A stretch of 64,000 nt of DNA from Fragilaria crotonensis (GCA_022925895.1 JAKSYS010000024.1:1-64000), one strand, 5' to 3'; shown: positions 13,884 through 24,659, counted from the stretch's first letter. Made by a program: numbers and translations. Notes: generated by a model not told the origin, from the sequence alone.

Positions 13884-14573
13884 TTAGCCGAACATTCCTT
13901 TGATATTGTCAAGGAGGCCCTTAGCTTCCTTTGGCTCGATTAGCGCGATTTTCTCATCCTCAGGCAATCCTCTAAACGCCATCTTGTATCCGAATTCCAA
14001 TTCCTTTGATTTCAATTGGGGATAAACTCGAATGATAGTTCCTTTCAACCTTTCCATGTCACGGTACAGGGTACCGGCAATACCCGAATCCAGTTGCTTC
14101 TTTGCCAGACCCGCGAAGAGTCCGCCGGCAACGTAATTTTCGCACAGACCCTTGGATTGTTGATCACCCTTGAAGGATCCGCATGGATACCACTGAAATA
14201 GGATAAACACATTTTGTTAAGCAGCAAGTCAGGAAGAGTCGATATTATCTGTTTCCATAAACCGTGTATTTTGTGAACTTACAAGGTTTGCTCGCTTTGT
14301 TCGAACGAAGAGATTGAACACAGGTAAGTTATCTTCCCCAGGCTGCGATGACGCAATCATTTGTTCTCGCTGAGCTTGCAACTCCTTCTGCTTCTTGTAT
14401 TGAGATCTCATTTGAGGAGGGACATTATCCTTTCCCTTCTTCATTGACATGGAGGCACCGTTGGTTACATCAGAAACCAAAACATTACCTCCAAACGTGG
14501 AGACGGATGATCCGAAGGCGCTGGCGAGTGCCAAAAAAGAAATTGAAAGTAGAAAGCGGAGCATCATTCCCAT
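13884..14573 (-). CDS. HHL1: HHL1-like thylakoid protein, plastid-targeted, two exons
   Basis: Exon 1 is 14573-14283 and exon 2 is 14192-13884, joined across a 90-bp GT-AG intron (14193-14282, GTAAGT to TTTCAG, phase 0), giving 199 residues. The start MGMMLRFLLS is chosen because a hydrophobic signal peptide follows at once and ends at ALASAF, the diatom ASAF cleavage site, then a Ser-rich transit region. An upstream in-frame Met would put a polar leader before the signal. The mature part resembles plant HHL1, a thylakoid protein that helps protect or repair photosystem II in high light: VFNLFVRTKRANLWYP matches the conserved FVIFIR...LWYP region, and IAGTLYRDMERLKGTI and ELEFGYKM match later blocks. 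The gene's upstream region is occupied by a Mutator-type MITE starting 66 bp before the ATG. The fold is recognised from memory, so the family call is good but not certain. Confidence 0.75.
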
Positions 14574-14639
14574 GGTAGTATTGGGAGGATTGATGAGATT
14601 GACAACAAAATGAGGATGAGTGTGCACATGTGCACAGCA

Positions 14640-15677
14640 GGGAATGCCTAATGCACTAAAACTTAAGGAGCAAACTAAACACTAAACCAATCAGAATCCG
14701 CGGAGACGTCATCATTTCGAGTTTCGTCCTCAATGACTATTTGCACCCCCCTCTCTAAATAAAGCACTTCGATCGAGGCTTTGAAAAATTCGATCATGCA
14801 TATTCGTATACATACATAATCTTAGACACATGTAAGAGAGGATCTTCATGTGCATTCGAGTTTTGAACTCACATTCATTTATGCAAATGCATGGGCATAC
14901 GATATATACGATATACGTAATCTGTATGCACACCAAGGACTTGTATGCATACATTGTACCAGGTTGGCGTGTCTTCGTACAAATCGGCTCCTGAAATACT
15001 ACGAAGACAAATCAACGATCGTCTGATACTGGATGTCTACGGGAGTTTGTCGTCGTGTGTACTACAGTAGCACGTGACATTGATATGAAAACAGTAAATC
15101 GATACGAATGCAACTACTTCAGTACGAGTAATGCTACTACGACAGTACGCCATACAACATGTTTCCGTACGCCGGTGTTGTTGTCAGGTGAGACCCTTGG
15201 AAAAATGCGATGAAAATCAATCAAAACAGCTTCACTCCCATGGTCACTACAACTGACAGACTACAATTGCTACATGAATAGAGGATACAGATTGGAAAGT
15301 TAAAAGGGTCAACTACATAGAATGGACCTCAACTGTCAACAGTTGAGGGTCCATTGTCGCAAAATAATTTAATTGTTTTGTGCTCATCCGGATGCGTACC
15401 AGTCTTTTCAAGACCGTTTCTACGTGATTCTACCTACTGTGGACTACGTAAGTTTAATAGTGCAGTACTATTTTCCTTATCTAATTTCAAAACTGGACGT
15501 TGAAAACGTAGCGTTGCGATGCCGGCGTGCAATTTGAATATACATTTATATGCATGTATAAGATAACGATCACCTCAGATGACTATTTTTACCCCTCTCC
15601 CCTATGACGTCTCCGCGGATTCTGATTGGTTTAGGGCTTTAGTTTGCTCCTTAAGTTTTAGTGCATTAGGCATTCCC
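14640..15677 (-). mobile_element. Mutator-type MITE, copy A, abutting the HHL1-like gene
   Basis: A 1038-bp element with long terminal inverted repeats (14640-14712 and 15604-15677, about 73 bp, differing by two or three positions) beginning GGGAATGCCTAATGC. It is flanked by a perfect 9-bp direct repeat TGCACAGCA (14631-14639 and 15678-15686). A 9-bp duplication with long inverted repeats is the hallmark of Mutator-like elements. No transposase is encoded. Its interior (15196-15427 and 14961-15057) is clearly similar to copy B at 50187-51296 in inverted orientation. A 16-bp-stem hairpin with AATGGACC and GGTCCATT arms lies at about 15321-15357. The gene-side repeat ends 66 bp before the HHL1-like ATG. 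Confidence 0.85.
14680..14712 (-). promoter_or_regulatory. Candidate promoter motifs in the MITE terminal repeat, HHL1-like gene
   Basis: Read toward the HHL1-like gene, the terminal repeat holds TGACGTC (bZIP/CRE-like) and then CTGATTGG (inverted CCAAT box), about 110-140 bp before the ATG. The same two words occur near the gene-side end of copy B, 260-290 bp before the TLDc gene. Function is inferred; no transcript start is known. Confidence 0.35.
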
Positions 15678-15686
15678 TGCACAGCA

Positions 15687-16440
15687 TGCTTGTGGAGGAG
15701 GGTCCAAGTCAGATCACAATCAACGATGAGTTGGAGGCTGGAGGCTGAAGGTTAGACGAAAAACCAACACACCTACTCCTACATACGTCGTACGAGAAAT
15801 TTAACCTCTAGCAGTGCCACATTATATTGTACAAGTACGACGTACCGGTTTGCAGTACTTGTAGCTAAGGTAAACTGTACGACCATGTCATACCAGGTAC
15901 ATACAGTACAGTGTTATCGGACAGGGCAAACGTCAAATGGTCAAATAGCATGTTCGCTGACAGACGTGAATGATGTCATCCTGCGGTCGAATGAGTCAAT
16001 CATTTCAATGCTACTGTAATGAACCAGTGATGGTACGGGTCCGATTAGGTTATTATACTGTAGTAAGCTATAAACAATGTACTGGAGTATCATATATCAT
16101 ATGTATACGGTATACGTCATACAACGCGTACTCTGACAGCGCTATGATATGCACTATGCATACCACAGGTCCCCAGGTACATCTACTGGCACTGCACTTC
16201 AGTACTGGAGTACTTGGTACTAGAGTACCCCGGTTTCACAATACTGTATTCAACCGGCTACGGTGGTACAACGTACCTGTACTCGGCCTACCTACTACAG
16301 TACTTGTACCTAATAGCCTACTCATATCGTGGGTACCAGGTACAGTACCTGTATAGTACCAGCTACAAATACTGTAGTACTTCATGTAGTGAATAAGTCA
16401 ACCGTGTTTCGAAAAACCTTCCAAAACGCAATTCTTATTA
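15687..16440. other. Gene-free stretch extremely dense in GTAC
   Basis: From about 16165 to 16395 there are about fifteen GTAC words in 230 bp, many inside longer palindromes such as CAGTACTG and GGTACC, against about one expected at random. The open frames here (for example 15970-16356) repeat Tyr and Val from TAC and GTA codons and look like composition artefacts. Confidence 0.5.
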
Positions 16441-16504
16441 GGGGAGTAAAAGGATTCTGGGTGGGTCAAATTTTAGAGTTTTTAAGAACTATAGGCTATA
16501 GGTA

Positions 16505-17215
16505 AGAGCATTCTCTATGGTTGAGGGGGGTACGTCAAAAATCTGACCCTAGGGTCAGATGAATGTACCCTGTTTAAAAAATGAAAAATTGAGCATTCTC
16601 TATGATAGACCCCCTTTTTACTGTCGTACTGGTGTTTTCCTACACTACCCGCCAGACTTTTCTACTCTCATCATTGAAGTGACGGAAGTTGTTGAGCCGA
16701 CAAACAAAAACAAGCAACACATACAGTACGTGCCTTCTTTTTGCTTTGGGGAGCACGTTGAGGCAGACGAGGTGACGTAGGAATTCGTTCGTCAGTGTCT
16801 GATGCGCTGTTTTCACTGGTACGTGCCATCTTCTTCTTTCGGGGAGAGCGTCGAGGCGGATGCGTCGTTGGAGTTCATCCATTAGCATCTGATTCACTGT
16901 TGGCACTAGTAGTAATATCAGTACATGCCTTTGTCTTGTTGTTGCTTCGGGGAGAGCATCGAGGCGAAGGTGATGTCGGAGTTCCAGGCATGGTGATTTG
17001 GAAGATATCAGCAGGAGTAGGAAGTGTGACTAGGAGGGATTGTAGTGGATGACGCGCAATTTGACACAAGAAATGAGAGAAATGCACAATGTACCCCCCA
17101 AATGTACATAGGGGTCAGATTTCGAAAATCTTGACAGATTTTCAAAATCTGACCAGGGCGGTATACCTGTGACGCCCCCCCCCCCAAATGTCAAACATAC
17201 CCCCTCATAGCGAAT
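16505..17215. repeat. Possible MITE-like element with degenerate internal repeats
   Basis: The left end reads ATTCTCTATGGTTGAGGGGG and the right end, on the minus strand, reads ATTCGCTATGAGGGGGTA, an imperfect inverted pair about 700 bp apart. AATCTGACC words occur near both ends, also inverted. The left terminal word GAGCATTCTCTATG recurs directly at 16591. The middle (about 16740-17000) holds three diverged copies of a roughly 80-110-bp unit that on the minus strand encode Ser/Pro/Arg-rich segments of the form SPRCSPRSNNK. No target duplication could be fixed and no transposase is present, so this is a weak call. Confidence 0.4.
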
Positions 17216-17227
17216 TTTTTTGTTATG

Positions 17228-17485
17228 AGGAGGGTCTAAATTTTATTCCCAGGCTAGTATAAAGTTTTACTTTCACACATCCCATAACAGGACATACTTT
17301 GGCAATAGTACTGGCTGGGTCTTGAAAAATCATTCTGATTAACAAAACAAATTCAGATTTTGAATTTTATTCCCAGGCTATAAAAATTTTATTTTACACC
17401 TCCCTCAACAGGACATGCTATGGTAATGTAATACCGGCTGGGTCTTGTAAAATCATTGTGATTAAAACAAATTCAGATTCTGATA
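17228..17485 (+). repeat. Tandem duplication, two units of about 125 bp
   Basis: Both units run from ATTTTATTCCCAGGCTA through CAACAGGACAT or TAACAGGACAT and GGCTGGGTCTTG to AAATTCAGATT. They differ by about 15 percent, so the duplication is not very recent. The following 210 bp hold nothing recognisable. Confidence 0.8.
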
Positions 17486-17695
17486 TTGTTTAAAAGTCTA
17501 AAACAGCTTAAACTAACTTTGTTTAAAACAGCAAACGGACAAGTGAGCAGATCCTCTGACACAATGGCAATCCCATCTTACCCAGCAGCACAGTCCTGGT
17601 GTCTGTCTTCTGTCAGAAGTGGTCATTGTTTGCAGTCACATATGGCATGATGTCATCGAACAATCCAATTGGCATCTTGAAGAGAAATTCTTGAA

Positions 17696-18870
17696 GTGTG
17701 TTGCATGTTAAATGGGAATATGTCCCCAAAAACCATCGAAAAGGAGATGCAAGAAGTAAAGAACACCAGCTTAAAGAGCCATCGAAGCTTTCTCCAAAAG
17801 AAATACAGCTGGTCCGATCCTGTCTGGCTGTCCATCGCGTGGGATGCATTTAAAAAATGTGCTTGTTGTCCATCTCTGCCTCAATCGGTGAATCGATCAA
17901 AATTGGTTCATAATTGGCTCAACCTTGGCGCTCAACGAGCGAAATTTGGAACTGGTGGCGCAGTCACCGAACTCGAACGCAGCTGTCCATACTGCAAGAA
18001 TGCGGAGGACTTCACGCATATGCTCACATGCGGCGATCCTCGAGCTCTCCAGGCTAGAAGCGCCGCAACGACAGCCCTCCAAAAGGTGCTCTCTCTATTG
18101 GGTGCCTGCGGATTTGCCGTGCTCCGGGCTATAACTGCATGGACACTCACCCCGCTCGAACCCATCTCTATCAACGTGCCCGATATAGTGATCTAAAGTG
18201 CACTGACGAGTCAAACTCAGATTGGATGGATACATCTGTTCCGAGGTTTTCTCAGCCTCGAGTTGGGGATGCTCCTCGTCACGCCGACTGCGACCACAGC
18301 TGACGCGCGTCGCACCCAGAGTATAAAAATGATATCGGAAACAATCATGGCTGTGCATGCTGATTATACTATTGCAATTGGGGGGAGTCGTAACGAGGTT
18401 CTCCACCAGGCTGGCTCTGACAGTCTCGACGTCGTTCATGCCGCTCTCAATCAGTCTATCTCGCAATTGTACTCGCTAAAAACTTCGTTCTCACCTATGC
18501 TCCAGAGCTAGTATTTTACTCTCCCTCTGGCTGCTCGCTTACAACTTCCTCCTCGACAAAGAAAACGATGGCTTAGGTTGGCTCGTCTTGCCACCTCCCA
18601 CTCCTCCGCGACAGGGACACGTCAACAACTTCTATCCACCTACTTTTCGTATGCTACTAACACTACGAATGCTGCCCTCCCTACTCTGGATACTGCCGGC
18701 TCATCAATACCTCCCCGAGCTCCTATGCCTCAGCTTTTATCCCAACTGCCCATCACACCATATCTTCGCGAATCCAGAGGATCCTGAGATATTTCCGCCA
18801 CATTACAACCTGTATTCGGTTCATAATGTCCCATCCTCGACTGTCAGTACTCTCTCCGTGAGGCACTGAC
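17696..18870 (+). pseudogene. Remnant of a reverse-transcriptase protein C-terminus
   Basis: The frame 17696-18196 ends with a zinc-ribbon-like segment, CPYCKNAEDFTHMLTCGD, of the type found after the reverse transcriptase of many non-LTR elements. Downstream frames continue with RNEVLHQ, an Asn/Ser-rich helix with LNQSISQLYSL, and a basic RKRWLRLARLA segment. That is the order seen in a protein tail widespread in diatom and oomycete genomes (known from memory). No reverse-transcriptase core is visible to the left, so this is a 5'-truncated, broken copy, which fits a LINE-like origin. Family assignment is tentative. Confidence 0.45.
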
Positions 18871-20011
18871 TCACTATCTGCTGCTACATAGCATCATGAC
18901 TATGTTTCCTTGTCCGTACCTGTCCTAATCGATTCGCCCGCCCATTCGGCCAGCAACATGAAACGCAGCCGCCTAGCAATAGACGACTGATAAACATGTA
19001 AAAAGAGTTTAGTATACATAAAAGTAAAGAACACGACATTCGATCATGTTGGCGGGAGCGTTTCCAACATGAGAACCACCATTGCAAACAATTGGGAGAA
19101 GAAAGGAATGCAGTTGTCATCATTATCTGTATCATCGGCAATAATAACATGAGCTTTGGTGAAGTCATTGTCCTCATCATGGATTAGGAACTCCATGGTG
19201 TTGTCGTCGTTATAACATGAGTTGTTCATTCTTCTTTTCTGTAGTAATTCAAAATTCTACGATGCAATGTGCCAATCTGACTGGCAAATTGACGTCAGAC
19301 ATGGTCTTATGCAAAGTATCCATCGTAACATTTTATAGGCTTATTTGTTCTTCAAATGGGTCAAATAGAACAAAAAGGGGGGCACAAGAATCTCAAGCCG
19401 GCTGGAGAATTCGTTGATTTTGATGAATTCTCAAGCCCCAATCAGATTTCAAGCCTCTCTGGCATGAAATGTAGTAAGGTATCAAGCCGGTGCACTGCCG
19501 TGCATTTTGGATAATATTTATTGACCCTAATGGTCCGGTTGGGTCACACTCAGATTTGGCTCGAGCGGTGGTGGGTGGTGAGCGGTGAGTGGTGAGTGGT
19601 GATGATATAAATGGGCTCCAACGAGATTACACGGTACTGTTGTACTAGCTCGTAGTGCTCGGTCCTCCGTACCCAGTGCTACTGGGACCCAGGTACAAGT
19701 ATGTACTAGTACTCTAGTACTCGCATGCACTGCTTGCACGCGAATTGCAGGATCTTGCAGGTACTCAGTAAGTACACTACTACTAGGGAGTGAGTACCTT
19801 GTAGGGAGTAACATATGATACACGTAGGTGGACAGCAAAGCGACGGCAAACTTGTACGACGTCAACAGACGTTGGGACACCACGTCATGCGTCATGCGCA
19901 TTTTCAATGTTTCGTTCGGCTGTTCGTGCGATTTTTAGCATCTATTCTTGTCATATTTCTCGTATGCATACGTGAATCAACCCGTGGTGATTGTCATTGA
20001 TTCTGAGAAAA
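18871..20011. other. Intergenic DNA upstream of the acyltransferase gene
   Basis: No gene is supported. A short minisatellite of GGTGAGTGGTGAG type lies at about 19565-19600. Four TCAAGCC words are spaced across 19390-19500. A GTAC-dense block (19640-19800) with AGTACT and CTAGTACT words lies 200-370 bp before the acyltransferase ATG. Confidence 0.4.
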
Positions 20012-21250
20012 ATGAAGATCCTGTTGATCGTTGTGCTAGCACTTTTGAGCGTCCCGAGTGCCGCCTTTCATGTTCATCATGGTTCTAGCAGGAGACGTAC
20101 TGTCGCTTCGAAGTCGCGCGTCTACAGTTCTTCTGAGAAAACATCGACAACATCCACGCAGAATTCGGAACAGGACAACGTAGAAGGGTACAACTTGAAA
20201 CCGGAATTCGCGGCTGCCTATGCCAAAGCCGAAGCTGGTCTTTCTGCTGCTGTCACAAAGAAGGAACTCCTGCAACCATTACTTCACTTTACGAAGGAAT
20301 ACCTTGCTGCCAACCAAGCGTCGTTCGAAGCAGGCAACGAAGTAGCATCAGCCCCAAACGCCGTGGGTAGAATTCTTAAAGCGATCGAATTGGGTATCAC
20401 ACACGGAACAGGGCCTGATAAGTACTTGTTCGGAACATCTCACAATGCGTTGAGGGGAAACCCAGAAACTGAAGATGGAAATGACTACGACTTCTATGCC
20501 TTTGGTTGTGATTTTTTCCGACCTGTCATGAATGTCGAAAAAAGTCTCGTTTTGGGGCGAGACAATCTAGAAAAGGCCATGAGATTTGCCGCAGAGGGAG
20601 AAAATGTGGTTTTCCTTGCAAACCACCAATCCGAAGCTGACCCTCAAGTCATGAGCGTCTGCCTTGAAATAGCAGGGATGGGAAAGGAGGCGGAAAGTAT
20701 TGTTTATGTTGCAGGACACAAGGTGACCACGGACGCATTGGCCATCCCATTTTCGATGGGTCGCAATCTTATTTGCATTCACTCCAAAAAGCATATTGAT
20801 GTGGAACCAGAACTCAAGCCTGTCAAGCAGCGTCAGAATCTTTCTGCCATGGGAAGTATGTTGGAAATGTTAAAAAAAGGTGGATGCGTTTTGTGGGTTG
20901 CACCATCTGGTGGACGCGATCGTCGAGATTTGGCAACCCGAGAAGTCCCTCCGGCTCCGTTTGATTCCAAGACGATTGATATGTTTCGGTTGATGGGGAA
21001 CAAGTCGAAGGTCAAAACGCATTACTTTCCACTCGCCATGGTGTCTTATGATCTTTGCCCGCCACCTGATTTTGTCGATCCAGGAGTTGGTGAACAACGT
21101 AATGTCAGATTTGTACCGGTGGGAATCAAGTGTGGTGACGAAGTTATGAGCGAAGGTGGGCTTGATCGAAGGCATGAATTCTGTGAGGTTGCCATGCAGA
21201 CGTGTCTTGACGACTACCATGAATTGCTCCAGGCGCTGCGACAACAGTAA
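20012..21250 (+). CDS. ATS1: Plastid glycerol-3-phosphate acyltransferase, soluble type
   Basis: A 412-residue intronless gene. It should transfer an acyl group from acyl-ACP to the sn-1 position of glycerol 3-phosphate, the first step of plastid glycerolipid synthesis. The start is the ATG at 20012, because MKILLIVVLALLSVPSAAF is a signal peptide with the diatom SAA-F cleavage site, followed by a basic Ser/Arg transit region (HHGSSRRRTVASKSR). The catalytic H(X)4D motif is NHQSEADP at residues 204-211 (His205, Asp210). A second block, VLWVAPSGGRDRRD, matches the substrate-binding region that follows in this family, and KTHYFPLAMVSYDLCPPP is also typical. The last 31 codons plus the 3' flank are repeated downstream in a tandem array. 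The frame is complete and looks functional. Confidence 0.9.
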   Translation: MKILLIVVLALLSVPSAAFHVHHGSSRRRTVASKSRVYSSSEKTSTTSTQNSEQDNVEGYNLKPEFAAAYAKAEAGLSAAVTKKELLQPLLHFTKEYLAANQASFEAGNEVASAPNAVGRILKAIELGITHGTGPDKYLFGTSHNALRGNPETEDGNDYDFYAFGCDFFRPVMNVEKSLVLGRDNLEKAMRFAAEGENVVFLANHQSEADPQVMSVCLEIAGMGKEAESIVYVAGHKVTTDALAIPFSMGRNLICIHSKKHIDVEPELKPVKQRQNLSAMGSMLEMLKKGGCVLWVAPSGGRDRRDLATREVPPAPFDSKTIDMFRLMGNKSKVKTHYFPLAMVSYDLCPPPDFVDPGVGEQRNVRFVPVGIKCGDEVMSEGGLDRRHEFCEVAMQTCLDDYHELLQALRQQ

Positions 21251-22245
21251 TCTGCGGATTTGGTTCAGACCCAATCTGCTGTTGCTGACTGATGGCTGAG
21301 TTGATTATGGCCTAGCGACTGTTCTACACTTAGCCTCATGATATACATATATAACATGCATGCACGGAAAAGGACTCGCGTTGCTGCGGCTAACTAACAA
21401 CCACTCGAGTAATTAATTGTTTACGTACGACTCGACGACCTAGTCACGCCTGGTGGGCTTGATCGAAGGCATGAACTCTGTGAGGTTGCCGTGCAGACGT
21501 GTCTTGACGACTACCATGAATTGCTCCAGGCGCTGCGACAACAGTAATCTGCGGATTTGGTTCAGACCCAATCTGCTGTTGCTGACTGATGGCTGAGTTG
21601 ATAATGGCCTGGCGACTGTTACTACACTTAGCCTCTGAAACAAGCAAGACCCAATCTGCTGTTGCTGACTGATGGCTGAGTGGCTGAGTTGATAATGGTC
21701 TGGCGACTGTTACTACACTTAGCCTCTGAAACAAGCAAGACCCAATCTGCTGTTGCTGACTGATGGCTGAGTTGATAATGGTCTGGCGACTGTTACTACA
21801 CTTAGCCTCTTGATATACAAATATAACATGCATGCACGGATAAGGACTCGCGTTGCTGCGGCTAACTAACAACCACTCGAGTAATTAATTGTTTACGTAC
21901 GACTCGACGACCTAGTCACGCCTGGTGGGCTTGATCGAAGGCATGAACTCTGTGAGGTTGCCATGCAGACGTGTCTTGACGACTACCATGAATTGCTCCA
22001 ACCACTCGAGTTATTAATTGTTTACGTACGACTCGACGACCTAGTCACGCCTGGTGGGCTTGATCGAAGGCATGAACTCTGTGAGGTTGCCATGCAGACT
22101 TGTCGTGACGACTACCATGAATTGCTCCAGGCGCTGCGACAACAGTAATCTGCGGATTGGGTTCAGACCCAATCTGCTGTTGCTGACTGATGGCTGAGTT
22201 GATCATGGCCTAGCGACTGTTCTACACTTAGCCTCTGAAACAAGC
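21155..22245 (+). repeat. Tandem array of the acyltransferase gene's 3' end
   Basis: Four copies of a unit beginning GGTGGGCTTGATCG start at 21155 (inside the gene), 21452, 21924 and 22053. Each carries the last codons of the gene (LDRRHE...CEVA...DDYHELLQ); three of the four run on to ALRQQ and the stop, while the third is cut short. Copy 2 is enlarged by extra tandem copies of an 80-90-bp subunit around CCCAATCTGCTGTTGCTGAC. Copies are nearly identical, including the coding part, so the amplification is recent. No start codon or signal peptide accompanies the extra copies, so they are not expected to make protein on their own. Confidence 0.9.
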
Positions 22246-22249
22246 AATC

Positions 22250-24389
22250 CAACATAATTGATGCTGTCGCTAAAGAATACAACGCAGCTACTGATCAAGT
22301 ATAAAGGCGAGGCCTAGGAGAACGCCAACAAAACGACGCAATCAGCGAACGTCGATTCAAGAACCCCATCCAGGTAAGTCTGAAAACATAACGCGATGCC
22401 AATACAACGATCGAATTGAAATTGATGCATGTATGCTTTGAACGAAGTTCTCAAACGGAAGTTGAATTTATCTGAACACTCGAGACCAAGAACAACCAGG
22501 TAACAAGGTAACAAGGTAAGAACGACAATGCAGCAAGGGTTGCCTTCCTTGTACATTGTGCAGTATGATGTGAAGCAACTCTTATCGACGGTGGTATCAC
22601 AGAATGCAAACATAATACGAATGACAATGTACCAAGGGTTGACCCTCCCAACTTAACCGAAGAGTTTTCCAACAATCGCTTTCAATCAGAAGATCAACAA
22701 TTGCTTTTTATAAGTGCAACAAAGTTGTAAGCGAAAGGAAAACGAGTGGAATTGCCGAATCAAAATCAATGGGTGACATTGCAAAACTCCTGTCATTAAT
22801 GGACAATGTTCTTCAGACAATTCTCTGAGAATCATTTCCGTTGCCAGTTACATCCAGACATGAATCATCAAGATGTAAATTTCGCTCAGTACCCTACAGC
22901 ATTAACATGTTTCCAAACAAACATCTACAGCAAATGGACAATGTTCTTCAGACAATTCTCTGAGAATCATTTCCCTTGCCAGCAACATCCAGACAAGGAA
23001 TCAGCAAGGTGTTTATTTCGCTCAGTACCCAACAGCATTAACATGTTTCCAAACAAACATCTACAGCAAAATACATCGACTTGGATCGAATGACAACGAA
23101 ATACTCTTCAAATGACTAGGCAAGCAATTTTCTCCAGTTTATCACCTGCCAAACGCGTTCAGCTGAAGATGTCCTGCCCAAAGTCATTCCCCTACATCAG
23201 TCCATTGCCGAACTTGTCAGACCGCATCGGAATTTCCATTTGAGCAATATGAGAAGCAGGCAGATTCTTCATTATGTACGCAATGAAATATTCGATAAAA
23301 TATGGTGCACTTTGAAGTCACAACGCGATTCAATTCAGATGCCTGGAAGCAAATTCAACAAATTTCCCTGAGATGGAAACTATTTTTTTCAGAAGTCGAT
23401 GTCAATGACAGCACGGCGATATTTGTAATTTCATATCAGTACAAACGCTTTATCACCTAATACGTAGAGAACCTATTGTGGCATAAAGTATAATGAATTG
23501 GTATTTCTTCCGATTCGTTCCTTGTGGTGCAGGGTCTCTTTTCAAGGTTGTGCAAACGTCCTTCGTTTTGCATGTTTATTTCAAATCATCATTCCGGCGT
23601 ATTCGACCTTTCGAAGGAACCTTTTGATCAATTTGAGGAATGACGCTCGATGCTTGGTTCTCACAAAACTTGCCTTCTAATATATTTATCTCGAAGGAAG
23701 CGAGTAGATTGTACCATCAGATTTGAAGTCTGGGAAAGCCGATCTATAGCGAACATCTGCATGGTTTTTCTTTTGTTCCATTGTCACAAGTCGATTTCAT
23801 AATCAAGTTTGCTCAGATATAGACTCTCAGGGATATCTTACGATATATTTCGAGCCCGACAATCTTGTGCAGGATAGGAGGCAATGCATTGAAAATTCAT
23901 GTTTTTGAACACGGTTACTGTTGACAACAATCTTGAGCTTGCTACAACTGTTGCCAATGTAGTTATTCTCACGACTCTGGAATCGAATTCTCGAGTTCAG
24001 ATACCCCATTTCTTGGCAGAATTTAAAGTAGAAATGGATATTTCCTGACAGAACGCGACAACCCTATGAGTACGAAGAGGTCTCTTTGGGTTGAGTTTTC
24101 ATATGTCCGATACACGAAGTTGGACTTGATTGCTTTTGACTTGGAGTTTATGATGTGAGTTACACGAGTGTTACTTGGGAAGTGTTCAGGAGTAAAGCGA
24201 GTGTCCAAACGCTGAGCATTGTTTCAATCCAATCAACGCTCAAGGAGGAGTGAGGGAAGTGTACTCTGAATATTGTTGGAATTCCAGACAGCGTATGTCA
24301 TGAGCTATCTATAATCTTATTCGAGAGTACCAACAATCTACTAACTACCGTAGTTGAACGCTGTTGTCTTGTAGTTAATCTACACAAGA
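22250..24389. other. Long gene-free stretch
   Basis: AT-moderate DNA with no convincing coding frame on either strand. A few GGTAAG sites (near 22370 and 22515) could be splice donors of an unrecognised spliced gene, but no coding blocks connect to them. The only clear structure is the 135-bp tandem duplication at 22800-23070. Confidence 0.4.
22800..23070 (+). repeat. Tandem duplication, two 135-bp units
   Basis: Units start TGGACAATGTTCTTCAGAC at 22800 and 22935 and end in CATCTACAGCAAA. They differ at about ten positions, mostly in the middle. The length is a multiple of three but no long frame crosses both. Confidence 0.9.
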
Positions 24390-24659
24390 TTAAGCTACAA
24401 GATCATCCTGATGAACGAATGATTTTGAGCGACTCACAGAAACGAAACCCAAACCTGCCATATGAACAGCCACAAACAAGACAACAGGTACAGAATGTTT
24501 TCCTGAAATGTTTGCTGTGCTTTTGACAGAAAATGAATACCACGCCGGCAGCCAGCTGAATATGTTAGAGTCGGCAAGCGTCTGTTTTTCTCTTGCTTGC
24601 TGATCGGGAGTCGGCGCCTTGGTTAAACTTGCATTGCTTGAATTTGTATTGGCGCCCAT
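24390..24659 (-). CDS. Unrecognised small protein or first exon
   Basis: An 89-residue frame beginning MGANTNSSNASLTKAPTPD, with an Asn/Ser-rich start, a Trp-containing middle (NIFSWLPAWYSF) and one hydrophobic segment (VPVVLFVAVHMAGLGFV) that could cross a membrane. A good splice-donor sequence GTGAGTCG follows the hydrophobic segment near 24436, so this may be the first exon of a longer spliced gene whose other exons I could not find in 22.3-24.4 kb. No family is recognised. Confidence 0.3.
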   Translation of the reverse strand: MGANTNSSNASLTKAPTPDQQAREKQTLADSNIFSWLPAWYSFSVKSTANISGKHSVPVVLFVAVHMAGLGFVSVSRSKSFVHQDDLVA

